From assembly GCA_031285815.1 (NCBI GenBank), contig JAITVM010000180.1:1-13231 (forward strand): a stretch of 13,231 bases of DNA. The letters are read 5' to 3'. Made by a program: the position numbers and the translations under genes. The number at the start of each line of letters is the position of its first letter. Positions within the stretch are counted from its first letter, which is position 1. Positions 7,256 through 13,231 of the stretch are shown one piece after another. The notes beneath the pieces were generated by a model that saw nothing but the letters and a program-made list of their open reading frames with translations, ran no database searches and was not told the origin of the DNA. The DNA comes from Clostridiales bacterium. GTDB taxonomy: Bacteria > Bacillota > Clostridia > Lachnospirales > JAITVM01.

Positions 7256-8788
7256 TTATGAAGCCTCCCTACTGCTGCGTAAAATAGCGCGCATAATATT
7301 TTCCTGGCTGAGCTCCCCTTCATTTAGCTCTTCAACAATCCTGCCTTCATTGATAACATAAACCCTATCGCTCATTCCTAAAAGCTCCGGCATATCTGAA
7401 GAAATTAATATTATCGATTTCCCTTGCGAAGCCAATTCATTTATGATTTGATAAATTTCATATTTAGCCCCGACATCAATACCCCTTGTTGGCTCATCTA
7501 AAATTAATATATCCGGTTCCGACATAATCCATTTGCTTAATACAACCTTTTGTTGGTTCCCGCCGCTTAAGCTGGCTACAAGCTGGTTTATGCCAGAAGT
7601 TTTAATTTTAAGTTTGTCCCTATAAGTTTCTGATTCACGGATCTCTAAATTCTGGTTTATAACACCCCGTTCACTTATCTTGCTTAAATTAGGCAAAGTA
7701 ATATTTTCCCTAATCGAATTTATTAGAATAAGGCCATAATTCTTCCTATCTTCCGAGACATAAGCAATGCCATTGCTTATAGCTGCCCCAACAGAGTTCA
7801 GTTTAACTTTTTTGCCATTTATAAATGCTTCGCCAGAAATCTTTTGGCCATAACTTTTACCAAAAATACTCATAGCAAGTTCAGTCCGCCCAGCACCCAT
7901 TAAACCGGCCATACCTAAAACTTCGCCTTTTTTTAAATGGAAGCTGACGTCAGAAATTACTTTTTCATGTTCATTTTCCGGGTTAAAAACATTCCAGCCT
8001 TTTATCTCAAAAACAGTCTCAAGTATATTGCTGTCCCTTTTTGGGTAACGGTCTACAATTTCACGCCCAACCATACCTTTTATAATCCGGTCCTCTGTAA
8101 TTTCTGCCCTATCAATTGTCTCGATAGTTTGCCCATCCCTAATAATTGTCGTTGAATTACACACCTTTGTAATCTCGTTTATTTTATGCGATATTAATAT
8201 AGATGTAATACCTTTTTCCTGCAGCCCGCATAAAAGCCCAAGCAATTTATTGCTTTCCTCATCATTAAGCGCGGCTGTTGGCTCGTCTAAAATAAGCAGC
8301 TTAACATCTTTAGAGAGCGCTTTCGCTATTTCCACAAGCTGCTGTTTGCCAACCCCAATGCTCGAGATAAGCGTATTCGGGTTTTCAGAAAGGCCCACCA
8401 TTTCTAAAAGCCCTTTGGCTTTTGACCTGGTTTTATTCCAATCAATAATAGCCTTGCCGCCTTGCTCATTACCCATAAAAATATTTTCTGCTATTGATAG
8501 GTAAGGCACAAGTGCAAGTTCTTGATGGATAATGACTATGCCTTCCTTTTCACTGTCCTTTATATTTTTAAAAGTAACTTCTTTGCCTTCAAATATGATA
8601 GTCCCGCTGTAACTGCCATATGGGTAGACCCCACTCAAAATATTCATCAATGTGGACTTCCCTGCGCCATTTTCACCACATATAGCGTGTATTTCATTGC
8701 GCTTAACGGCAATATTAACATTGCTAAGGGCTTTCACGCCAAAAAAATCTTTATCAATATTCTTCATTTCTAAAATAATATCTGACAT
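7256..8788 (-). CDS. mmsA: Multiple-monosaccharide ABC transporter ATP-binding protein
   Basis: A 510-residue protein with two ABC ATPase domains, as in all carbohydrate-uptake-2 (RbsA/GguA) importers. Domain 1 has Walker A GENGAGKST (38-46), a Q-loop HQELALVPYLSIAENIFMG, a degenerate signature IGVGKQQLVEIAKAL and Walker B LLILDEPTAAL. Domain 2 has the family's altered P-loop GLMGAGRTELAMSIFG, signature SLSGGNQQKVVLSKW and Walker B ILILDEPTRGIDV. The hinge WNVFNPENEHEKVISDVSF and the YPYGSYSG segment point to the MmsA/GguA subgroup rather than ribose RbsA. I chose the ATG at 8788 because AGGAG (8797-8801) is 8 bases upstream. An upstream GTG at 8797 would overlap that site. First gene of the importer operon, behind a strong promoter and a probable operator. 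Confidence 0.95.
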   Translation of the reverse strand: MSDIILEMKNIDKDFFGVKALSNVNIAVKRNEIHAICGENGAGKSTLMNILSGVYPYGSYSGTIIFEGKEVTFKNIKDSEKEGIVIIHQELALVPYLSIAENIFMGNEQGGKAIIDWNKTRSKAKGLLEMVGLSENPNTLISSIGVGKQQLVEIAKALSKDVKLLILDEPTAALNDEESNKLLGLLCGLQEKGITSILISHKINEITKVCNSTTIIRDGQTIETIDRAEITEDRIIKGMVGREIVDRYPKRDSNILETVFEIKGWNVFNPENEHEKVISDVSFHLKKGEVLGMAGLMGAGRTELAMSIFGKSYGQKISGEAFINGKKVKLNSVGAAISNGIAYVSEDRKNYGLILINSIRENITLPNLSKISERGVINQNLEIRESETYRDKLKIKTSGINQLVASLSGGNQQKVVLSKWIMSEPDILILDEPTRGIDVGAKYEIYQIINELASQGKSIILISSDMPELLGMSDRVYVINEGRIVEELNEGELSQENIMRAILRSSREAS

Positions 8789-8818
8789 AACGCCCACTCC
8801 TATAAAATTATTCTTGTG

Positions 8819-8864
8819 GTTTCGTATTGTTTCGAATAGATTCGTTTTTGTTTATTTATGTTTG
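8819..8864. promoter_or_regulatory. Phased TTTCG-box operator in the mmsA leader
   Basis: Boxes of the form G(T/A)TT(C/T/A/G)N start at 8819, 8829, 8839, 8850 and 8860: GTTTCG, GTTTCG, GATTCG, GTTTAT, GTTTGA. The spacing is 10, 10, 11 and 10 bases, one helical turn each. CGAAT-AG-ATTCG (8833-8844) also makes a small palindrome. DeoR-family operators are often TTTC-rich repeats (AgaR is an example). The array covers roughly +1 to +42 of the mmsA transcript, a position suited to repression. Confidence 0.6.
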
Positions 8865-8866
8865 AT

Positions 8867-8895
8867 ATGTTAACATAGCCCAACCTTTTTGTCAA
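8867..8895 (-). promoter_or_regulatory. Sigma-A promoter of the mmsA-mmsB-chvE operon
   Basis: On the minus strand, -35 TTGACA (8890-8895), a 17-base spacer and -10 TAACAT (8867-8872). The -35 is perfect and the -10 differs from consensus at two positions. ATGTTAACAT (8867-8876), a 10-base palindrome, overlaps the -10. The predicted transcript starts near 8860, giving a leader of about 70 bases. Confidence 0.85.
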
Positions 8896-8949
8896 CACTA
8901 TGCACAAAAAAATAATCATATTTTCTTTTTTGTATTCATAATGCCTATA

Positions 8950-8979
8950 CGAAAAATTCAAAATGTTTGAATGATTTCG
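8950..8979. promoter_or_regulatory. Palindromic operator candidate upstream of the DeoR-family gene
   Basis: ATTCAAA (8956-8962), three bases and TTTGAAT (8966-8972) form a perfect inverted repeat. It is flanked by CGAAA (8950-8954) and TTTCG (8975-8979), which are the same boxes as in the mmsA operator, in inverted orientation. It ends 11 bases before the -35 of the regulator's likely promoter, so autoregulation is plausible. Confidence 0.5.
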
Positions 8980-8990
8980 AATTTACTATC

Positions 8991-9020
8991 TTGCACAACC
9001 TGATTGCTTTGGCCTATACT
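8991..9020 (+). promoter_or_regulatory. Probable sigma-A promoter of the DeoR-family regulator operon
   Basis: TTGCAC (8991-8996), an 18-base spacer and TATACT (9015-9020). Each box has two mismatches or fewer to consensus. The predicted start near 9027 gives a leader of about 58 bases. A later TATAGT near 9052 lacks a good -35. Confidence 0.55.
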
Positions 9021-9084
9021 TACTCTATCTAACTTATCTAAACGGGTTTGCTATAGTATAAACATAAAAAGGAAAGTGGTTATT

Positions 9085-9873
9085 TTGTTTGCTGCCGAGA
9101 GACTAAAAGTCATTAAAAATTTAATATTGGAAAAGAAGCAAGTTGAAGTTAATACATTAAGCCAGCTTTTAAATGTCTCCGAGGTAACGATAAGGCGCGA
9201 CTTAGAAAAATTAGAGTCTAATGGTTTTTTAGTAAGGGCCCATGGCGGTGCAATCTTAGCAGAATTTGCTGGGGCAGACCCCAAAGCCGGGCTTTTAAGC
9301 CAACCAGGGTTTGATGAAGAGCTTGACGATATTGCGGCAATCGCCGCAAGGATGATTAACGATACTGATGTAATCATGCTGACCGACGGCGTAATTAATA
9401 ATTATATTGCAAAAAAATTAATAAACAAAAAAAATTTGACTGTGCTCACTAATGATATATCTATTTCGCTTACGCTCTCAGGGTACCCATTTTTAAATGT
9501 CATTTTGCTTGGCGGGGTTATTGACATCCATTCCAGGGCTGTATTCGGGGCTTTGACCAATTCTAATATCCAAAGGTTTTTTGTGAATAAATTATTTATA
9601 GAAATAGAGGGGATTACAGAAAATATGCAGTTCACAGCCCAGACCCCTGAAAAAGCAACATTAATACAAGAAGCGCGGAACAATTCTTCAGAAAACATTA
9701 TTGTTGCACCCCCAAACGCTTTTATGAAGGCTTCGTTTTATAAAGTAGGCGATTTGCGGATGGCCGATAAAATCATAACCTCGCCGAATATACCCGATAG
9801 CCAAAAAAATTATATCTTTAACCAAAATATAAAATTGTATACAAGCATAAACCTTTTCGAGGGAAGTGTCTAA
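9085..9873 (+). CDS. DeoR-family transcriptional regulator with degenerate sensor domain
   Basis: A 262-residue protein if started at the TTG (9085), which gives the family-typical opening MFAAERLKVIKNLILEKKQV. A GTG at 9076 is only 3 bases from the AAAAAGG site, so I prefer TTG. The reading frame extends further upstream, but those residues fall in the promoter. Residues 5-57 are a DeoR winged helix: recognition helix SEVTIRRDLEKLE (32-44), then GFLVRAHGGAI. Residues about 77-250 resemble the DeoR sugar-phosphate sensor, with LTVLTNDISISLTL and ILLGGV. Two usual ligand segments are changed: the DSGTT-type loop reads TDGVI (100-104), and the later DSSKF-type segment reads PPNAF (209-213). It may thus bind an unusual ligand or none. 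Divergent from the sugar importer and overlapped in a transcript with the ATPase after it (3-base gap). Likely target: the TTTCG operators. Confidence 0.88.
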   Translation: MFAAERLKVIKNLILEKKQVEVNTLSQLLNVSEVTIRRDLEKLESNGFLVRAHGGAILAEFAGADPKAGLLSQPGFDEELDDIAAIAARMINDTDVIMLTDGVINNYIAKKLINKKNLTVLTNDISISLTLSGYPFLNVILLGGVIDIHSRAVFGALTNSNIQRFFVNKLFIEIEGITENMQFTAQTPEKATLIQEARNNSSENIIVAPPNAFMKASFYKVGDLRMADKIITSPNIPDSQKNYIFNQNIKLYTSINLFEGSV

Positions 9874-9876
9874 TAT

Positions 9877-11364
9877 ATGTCAAACCCAATTATAGAATTG
9901 AAGGGCATAACAAAAATCTTTAGCAAAGAATTTACGCTTGAAAATATAAACCTCAACCTATACCCTGGCGAAGTCCATATAATTACAGGGGAAAATGGTT
10001 CTGGAAAAACAGCAGTCATGAAAATTATCTGTGGCATTGAAAAGCAGGACTCAGGCAGTGTATTTATTAATAATAGGGAAATCTCTTTAAACAGCATTTA
10101 TGAAGCGAAGAAAGAAGGCATCCTGTACATTATGCAGGATACAAACCTTTATTATAATCTGAGTGTTGCGGAAAATATTTTTTTTGATAAGCTGAGCGGT
10201 TTTAAAAACCTATTAGGCATAAACTATGCCCATTTATTTTTTGACTGCCAGCGGCTTTTTGATGAATTGCAAATCAAAATTGATATTTTCTCAAATGTCC
10301 AAAAACTTGGGCTTGCGCAAAAACAGCTTATCGAACTCGCTAAAGCTTACGTTTCAAATGCTAAGATTATAATTTTTGACGAGCCCTCGTCTGCCTTCAC
10401 AGACTCAGAAACAGAAATACTGTTTTTTATAATAAATTATTTAAAATCTAAAGGGATCTCTATTTTTTATATTTCGCACAGGCTTGACGAAATTGTGCGC
10501 ATTGGCGACAGGATAAGCGTTTTGCTCCAAGGGCGCCTGGTTGGCACAAAAACTGTAGCTAAAGAGATGAAGCGCGATGTTATTAAAATGATGACAGGGC
10601 TTACATTTGACCAAAGGTACCCAAAAATAAAATCGAACATAGGCAAAGCCATATTAGAAGCCAAGCACCTTTCATCACAGAATATCTTAAAGGACATAAA
10701 CTTTTTTTTACGGAAAGGCGAGATTTTAGGTATAGCAGGTTTGGCAGGCTCCGGGAGGTCATACCTTGCTAATTGCCTATTTGGTGCCATAAATGATTAT
10801 CTAGGCGATATTTTTATATTTGGCGAAAAGAAAAACCCGAAAACACCATCTGATGCATTTAAGTCAGGCATCATCCTTTTGCCTGAAGACCGCATAGAAT
10901 GTGCAGTCTATGAAAATTTTGATGCTTTGTTTAATTTAACCGTAATGTCGCTCCGCCGTTTTGTCGACAAATCATTAATAAACTTAGAGATGCTTGAAGA
11001 CACGGGCAAGGGTTATATCGAACGTTTCTCTATAAAACCGGAAGGGATAAACCACCCGCTTACCCATTATAGTGGCGGCAACCAGCAAAAATTAATATTG
11101 TCCCGCCTAATTATGACCCGGTCAAGGATATTTATTTTAGACGAGCCAACACGCGGTATAGATATAGCTTCGAAAGTAGATATATATAACAGCATGAACG
11201 ATATTATTTCTAAAGGCAGCTCAATACTTTTTATATCCTCTGAGGCCGAAGAGCTCCTTGGTATGTGTGACCGGATACTAGTCATGTCTAACGGCAAAAT
11301 TGTAGCCGATTTATTGCCTGGCAAAACTACTAAAGAGCAAATCTTGTATTTCGCAACAATGTAA
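9877..11364 (+). CDS. Orphan two-domain sugar-type ABC transporter ATP-binding protein (RbsA/MglA-like)
   Basis: A 495-residue protein, usual length for the carbohydrate-uptake-2 ATPases. Domain 1 has Walker A GENGSGKT (38-45), Walker B IIIFDEPSSAF (Asp 168, Glu 169) and a weak signature LGLAQKQLIELAKA in place of LSVGQ. Domain 2 has the altered P-loop GLAGSGRS (about 287-294), signature HYSGGNQQKLILSRL and Walker B FILDEPTRGIDI. Both Walker B glutamates are present, so ATP hydrolysis is possible. It is a clear relative of MmsA across the divergent promoter but belongs to a different subgroup. No permease or binding protein follows: the next genes are an S4-domain protein and a PTS IIB. It might serve a permease encoded elsewhere or be the remnant of a transporter operon. 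It sits 3 bases after the regulator, with a GAGGG stretch 13 bases upstream of the ATG. Confidence 0.93.
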   Translation: MSNPIIELKGITKIFSKEFTLENINLNLYPGEVHIITGENGSGKTAVMKIICGIEKQDSGSVFINNREISLNSIYEAKKEGILYIMQDTNLYYNLSVAENIFFDKLSGFKNLLGINYAHLFFDCQRLFDELQIKIDIFSNVQKLGLAQKQLIELAKAYVSNAKIIIFDEPSSAFTDSETEILFFIINYLKSKGISIFYISHRLDEIVRIGDRISVLLQGRLVGTKTVAKEMKRDVIKMMTGLTFDQRYPKIKSNIGKAILEAKHLSSQNILKDINFFLRKGEILGIAGLAGSGRSYLANCLFGAINDYLGDIFIFGEKKNPKTPSDAFKSGIILLPEDRIECAVYENFDALFNLTVMSLRRFVDKSLINLEMLEDTGKGYIERFSIKPEGINHPLTHYSGGNQQKLILSRLIMTRSRIFILDEPTRGIDIASKVDIYNSMNDIISKGSSILFISSEAEELLGMCDRILVMSNGKIVADLLPGKTTKEQILYFATM

Positions 11365-11374
11365 AGGAGCCACT

Positions 11375-12151
11375 ATGTATAATAAACAAAAATTGCTTGC
11401 CCACATTACAGATAAAGATGAAAGGCTAGCCCTCTCAAAACTACTGGACTGTGCCCAGTCCGCCGAAAAAAAAGGCCAAGCTTTTAGCGGCTTTTACTAT
11501 CCGGCTGTAATCTCAAAATTTATTGATATTATACGCCACTCACATAGGTATATTATTTATGGCGGATACCAGGATGCCGAACGGGTTATGGCCGGCTTCT
11601 ATTCATTTAATGAAATAAATGAAAACATGTTCCCCATATCGGCTTTAAAGATTTCATATAACAATAAATTTACCAAAAGCTTAACCCACCGTGATTTTTT
11701 AGGTTCAGCCCTAGCATTGCAAATTGACCGTTCAAAAATTGGGGACATACTAATTTTCCCCGATTATGCAATCATGCTTGCCCATGCTGAAATCTCCGGC
11801 TTTATAATAAGCAGCCTAGAAAAAGTCAAAAATGCCACTGTGTCTGTAGAATTGCTTGAAGGCAGTTTTGAGCCCCCGGCAAATACTAACACAGCCGAGA
11901 AAAAATACACAGTTGCATCGCTAAGGCTTGACACAGTAATCAGCCAAGTATTTAATATGTCACGGGCAAAATCGGCAGAATATATTGCTTCAGAAAAAGT
12001 TTTTATAAATTGGGCCCTAACCACCTCAACATCAAAACAAGTATGCGGGGGCGATATTATAACCGTTAGGGGCATGGGCCGGATAAAACTATTAGAGGTT
12101 ATGGGGAAAACAAAAAAAGATAGGGAAAGTATTAAGGCCCGCCTATACTAA
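11375..12151 (+). CDS. ylmH: YlmH-like S4-domain RNA-binding protein (RqcP2 family)
   Basis: A 258-residue protein. The N-terminal part (KLLAHITDKDERLALSKLLD, then FSGFYYPA) and the middle (YGGYQDAERVMAGF, LTHRDFLGSALAL, IGDILIF, AHAEISGFIISSLEKVKN) match the YlmH family over its full length. Residues about 183-240 form the S4 RNA-binding domain (VASLRLDTVISQVFNMSRAK, then GGDIITVRGMGRIKL). YlmH/RqcP2 proteins bind the ribosome or tRNA on stalled 50S subunits and can support C-terminal tailing in ribosome-associated quality control. In many Firmicutes ylmH lies in the sepF-ylmG-divIVA division cluster. Here it is instead the third gene of a sugar-regulator operon, 10 bases after the ATPase, with AAGGAG 5 bases before the ATG. 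A duplicate of a division-cluster copy cannot be excluded. Confidence 0.9.
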   Translation: MYNKQKLLAHITDKDERLALSKLLDCAQSAEKKGQAFSGFYYPAVISKFIDIIRHSHRYIIYGGYQDAERVMAGFYSFNEINENMFPISALKISYNNKFTKSLTHRDFLGSALALQIDRSKIGDILIFPDYAIMLAHAEISGFIISSLEKVKNATVSVELLEGSFEPPANTNTAEKKYTVASLRLDTVISQVFNMSRAKSAEYIASEKVFINWALTTSTSKQVCGGDIITVRGMGRIKLLEVMGKTKKDRESIKARLY

Positions 12152-12193
12152 AATAAATTATTTATAACTCAAAACTACAATAGGAGTGTAACT

Positions 12194-12493
12194 ATGGTTA
12201 AAATTTTAATTTCTTGCCCAAACGGGGCCGGCACAAGCCTTATGGCCACAATAACCGCTGAAAAAGTAGTAAAAATGGTTGGCCTAGATGATAGTGTAAT
12301 CCACCACTGCCCAATTTCAGAAGGCAAGTCTATATCCACCCAATTTGATTTGATAATTTGCCCAATAAATTTTGCCCCAATGTTTAAAGAAGCAGAAGAA
12401 AAGGGGGTAATAATTGTAGGGCTTAGAAACGTTATGTCCCAAAAGGAAATGTCTGAGAAAATTATTTCTTCAGGGATACTAAATAAGCAATAA
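12194..12493 (+). CDS. Stand-alone PTS IIB domain (lactose/ascorbate/galactitol type)
   Basis: A 99-residue protein with AGGAG 7 bases upstream. It opens with MVKILISCPNGAGTSLMATI. C8 is the expected phosphocysteine at the start of the P-loop; the usual CGNG reads CPNG. Later segments (VIHHCPISEGKS, FDLIICPINFAPMF, GVIIVGLRNVMSQKEM) fit the PF02302 fold as in UlaB, SgaB and GatB. Such a domain accepts phosphate from IIA and passes it to the sugar in IIC. No IIA or IIC gene lies in the window, so this copy may partner with components elsewhere or act as a phosphorylation-dependent regulator. It follows ylmH by 42 bases and precedes a terminator, so it is probably the last gene of the regulator operon. 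Specificity cannot be assigned. Confidence 0.88.
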   Translation: MVKILISCPNGAGTSLMATITAEKVVKMVGLDDSVIHHCPISEGKSISTQFDLIICPINFAPMFKEAEEKGVIIVGLRNVMSQKEMSEKIISSGILNKQ

Positions 12494-12518
12494 CCGGCTT
12501 GTTCAGTAACTCCTTTTG

Positions 12519-12567
12519 CAACCTATTTTTAATGGCCGCATTAAGCCTTTAAAAATAGGTTGTTTTA
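12519..12567 (+). terminator. Terminator after the PTS IIB gene
   Basis: CAACCTATTTTTAA (12519-12532) pairs perfectly with TTAAAAATAGGTTG (12549-12562), with GGC/GCC able to extend the stem inside the loop. A short TTTT tract (12563-12566) follows. It closes the plus-strand operon 25 bases after the stop codon. Confidence 0.8.
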
Positions 12568-12589
12568 TGTATACCCACATATAGCCCGG

Positions 12590-12627
12590 TTTACTTTTGA
12601 ACCAAGTTTTTATGGCGTAAAAGTAAA
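12590..12627. repeat. AT-rich inverted repeat upstream of the small spore-like genes
   Basis: TTTACTTTT (12590-12598) and AAAAGTAAA (12619-12627) form a perfect 9-base inverted repeat with a 20-base loop. It lies between the preceding terminator and the sigma-G-like promoter. Low complexity makes chance likely; it could be an operator. Confidence 0.3.
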
Positions 12628-12642
12628 AAAACAAAATTTATG

Positions 12643-12672
12643 GTATAAAAATACTTAATTACAACAATACTA
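12643..12672 (+). promoter_or_regulatory. Possible sigma-G (forespore) promoter
   Basis: GTATA (12643-12647), an 18-base spacer and AATACTA (12666-12672). The Bacillus sigma-G consensus is about GNATR, 17-18 bases, CATNNTA, so one -10 base differs. No sigma-A promoter is obvious nearby. The following gene looks like a spore protein, which supports the reading. Confidence 0.45.
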
Positions 12673-12723
12673 AGGTTGTAGGGAAGACTTCCCAATACTA
12701 TCTAACGAAAGGAGATATTTAAA

Positions 12724-12825
12724 ATGGATAACAAAAATTCCAACTCTAAAAACAGTAACCAAAACAATGTTGAGTTTGCTGAAGAAATGAACATGGACAA
12801 AAAAAACTCAAATAAATCTAAGTAG
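12724..12825 (+). CDS. Very small hydrophilic protein, small-acid-soluble-spore-protein-like
   Basis: A 33-residue product, MDNKNSNSKNSNQNNVEFAE followed by EMNMDKKNSNKSK, with a very strong ribosome binding site (AAAGGAGAT, 12708-12716; 9 bases from GGAG to the ATG). Almost half the residues are Asn or Ser, with Lys close behind; there is one central motif VEFAEEMN and no Cys, Trp or Tyr. The motif and composition recall gamma-type small acid-soluble spore proteins (EFASETN) and other short forespore proteins, which serve as amino-acid stores or DNA-protecting proteins in spores. The likeness is too short for a firm family call. The sigma-G-like promoter upstream agrees with forespore expression. 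Two hairpins separate it from the next small gene. Confidence 0.65.
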   Translation: MDNKNSNSKNSNQNNVEFAEEMNMDKKNSNKSK

Positions 12826-12835
12826 TACAGAAGGC

Positions 12836-12879
12836 ATTGGGCAGTTATAGCCCCAATAAGGCCCCAGTATACTGGGGCC
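12836..12879 (+). terminator. Two tandem hairpins between the small genes
   Basis: Hairpin 1 is ATTGGGC (12836-12842) with GCCCCAAT (12850-12857), carrying one bulged C. Hairpin 2 is the 20-base perfect palindrome 12860-12879, which folds as GGCCCCAG, a UAUA loop and CTGGGGCC. The tail (ATTGTAGTAAATTTATTTTT) is only loosely T-rich. A partial terminator or an mRNA-stabilising element for the upstream gene is most likely. Confidence 0.55.
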
Positions 12880-12926
12880 ATTGTAGTAAATTTATTTTTA
12901 ATATTATCTTGAAAGGTGGCTTTAAT

Positions 12927-13070
12927 ATGGCAAAAACTAACGATAACAACGATAGTACACACCGCACCGGTGATATGCAATATCAAACAGGCGACCCACT
13001 CACTAAAAAAAGGCAAGGCCAAGATACTAAAAAAGACAGTGAGGGCGATCGGGATAATGAATTAAGATAG
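12927..13070 (+). CDS. Small hydrophilic protein of unknown function, possibly spore-associated
   Basis: A 47-residue product starting MAKTNDNNDSTHRTGDMQYQ, continuing TGDPLTKKRQGQDTKKD and ending in an acidic-basic tail. AAAGGTGG (12912-12919) lies 7 bases before the ATG. An upstream in-frame ATG at 12837 would place the palindromic hairpin inside the coding region and lacks a ribosome binding site, so I reject it. About three quarters of the residues are charged or polar (Asp, Lys, Thr, Asn, Gln, Arg); there is no Cys or Trp and no membrane segment, so an intrinsically disordered protein is expected. Its position after a spore-protein-like gene, with its own strong ribosome binding site and a strong terminator after it, suggests a real, highly translated gene. 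I do not recognise a family. Confidence 0.6.
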   Translation: MAKTNDNNDSTHRTGDMQYQTGDPLTKKRQGQDTKKDSEGDRDNELR

Positions 13071-13104
13071 CCGATAGAAGGTTTTCCCTAGTTTTTTAAC
13101 TTAC

Positions 13105-13145
13105 AAAGGGCCCCTACAAAACAAATTGTAGGAGCCCCTTTTTTG
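13105..13145. terminator. Strong terminator between the small gene and tRNA-Gly
   Basis: AAAGGGCCCCTACAA (13105-13119) pairs with TTGTAGGAGCCCCTT (13126-13140), a 15-base stem with two mismatches, followed by TTTTTT on the plus strand. Minus-strand transcription leaving the tRNA first meets a T-run (13152-13158), then the same hairpin. It can therefore stop convergent transcripts. Confidence 0.85.
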
Positions 13146-13158
13146 AATAATTAAAAAA

Positions 13159-13230
13159 AGCGCGAGACGGGATTCGAACCCGCGGCCCTCGCCTTGGCAA
13201 GGCGATGCTCTACCACTGAGCCACTCGCGC
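13159..13230 (-). tRNA. tRNA-Gly (anticodon GCC)
   Basis: On the minus strand a full 72-base cloverleaf is present. The acceptor stem is GCGCGAG with CTCGCGC, the D-arm GCTC-AGTGGTA-GAGC, and the anticodon arm TCGCC-TTGCCAA-GGCGA, giving anticodon GCC. The T-arm is GCGGG-TTCGAAT-CCCGT. The discriminator base is U, as expected for bacterial glycine tRNAs. The CCA end is not encoded. A T-run follows immediately. The gene is complete with one base to spare at the window edge. Confidence 0.97.
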
Positions 13231-13231
13231 A

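Noticed and set aside
8652..8873. Plus-strand frames opposite mmsA
   Set aside because: They overlap the conserved Walker A region on the other strand and run into the mapped promoter; the coding signal belongs to mmsA.
9015..9060. Second promoter using TATAGT near 9052
   Set aside because: The matching -35 (CTAACT) is poor; the TTGCAC/TATACT pair upstream is better.
9004..9084. Longer DeoR-family start giving 289 residues
   Set aside because: The extension runs through the -10 box and leader, and family members start a few residues before the ERLKVI segment, as the TTG at 9085 does.
12837..12926. N-terminal extension of the 47-residue protein from an ATG at 12837
   Set aside because: The extra residues come from the two hairpins and have no ribosome binding site, whereas AAAGGTGG stands 7 bases before the ATG at 12927.
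12702..13022. Minus-strand reading frame of 106 codons with hydrophobic composition
   Set aside because: It is antisense to the two small polar genes; complementing Asn/Lys-rich codons gives Phe/Leu/Ile-rich ones. It has no ribosome binding site, and it reads across the twin hairpins.

Overview
The window looks like the chromosome of an AT-rich, endospore-forming member of the Firmicutes, probably class Clostridia. The grounds are the base composition, strong AGGAGG-type ribosome binding sites, a type IV pilus ATPase, a short lipoprotein signal on the sugar-binding protein, two tiny hydrophilic spore-protein-like genes behind a sigma-G-like promoter, and a tRNA without an encoded CCA. The taxonomic call is inference. 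I saw no insertion sequence, phage gene, CRISPR array or rRNA.

Left part (1-4750), surface and signalling. The minus strand holds the start of a PilT-like pilus retraction ATPase, cut by the window edge. Next come two tandem secreted paralogues, each ending in a copper-amine-oxidase-N-terminal-like ('stalk') domain. A 454-base gap with a structured leader separates these from a plus-strand, six-helix membrane diguanylate cyclase (GGDEF family). Convergent with it is a small eight-cysteine protein, and the shared hairpin terminator overlaps that protein's C-terminal codons.

Middle part (4750-9085), sugar import. A minus-strand operon encodes a complete multiple-monosaccharide ABC importer: ATPase (mmsA), permease (mmsB), lipoprotein binding protein (chvE). 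It is transcribed from a near-perfect sigma-A promoter. Immediately downstream of the -10 lies a series of TTTCG-like boxes repeated every 10-11 bases, a probable repressor operator.

Right part (9085-12570), a divergent plus-strand operon of unusual content. It encodes a DeoR-family regulator with a degenerate sensor domain, a second two-domain sugar-type ABC ATPase with no permease beside it, an S4-domain RNA-binding protein of the YlmH type, and a lone PTS IIB domain. The simplest reading is that the regulator controls the divergent importer, and perhaps itself, through the two operator clusters at 8819-8979. What the orphan ATPase and orphan IIB do is open.

Far right (12570-13231): two small hydrophilic ORFs with excellent ribosome binding sites, two tandem hairpins between them, a strong terminator, and a minus-strand tRNA-Gly(GCC).

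No single locus can be declared a new system from sequence alone. The best candidates for a second look are the DeoR/orphan-ATPase/YlmH/IIB operon with its phased operator, and the structured leader before the diguanylate cyclase.
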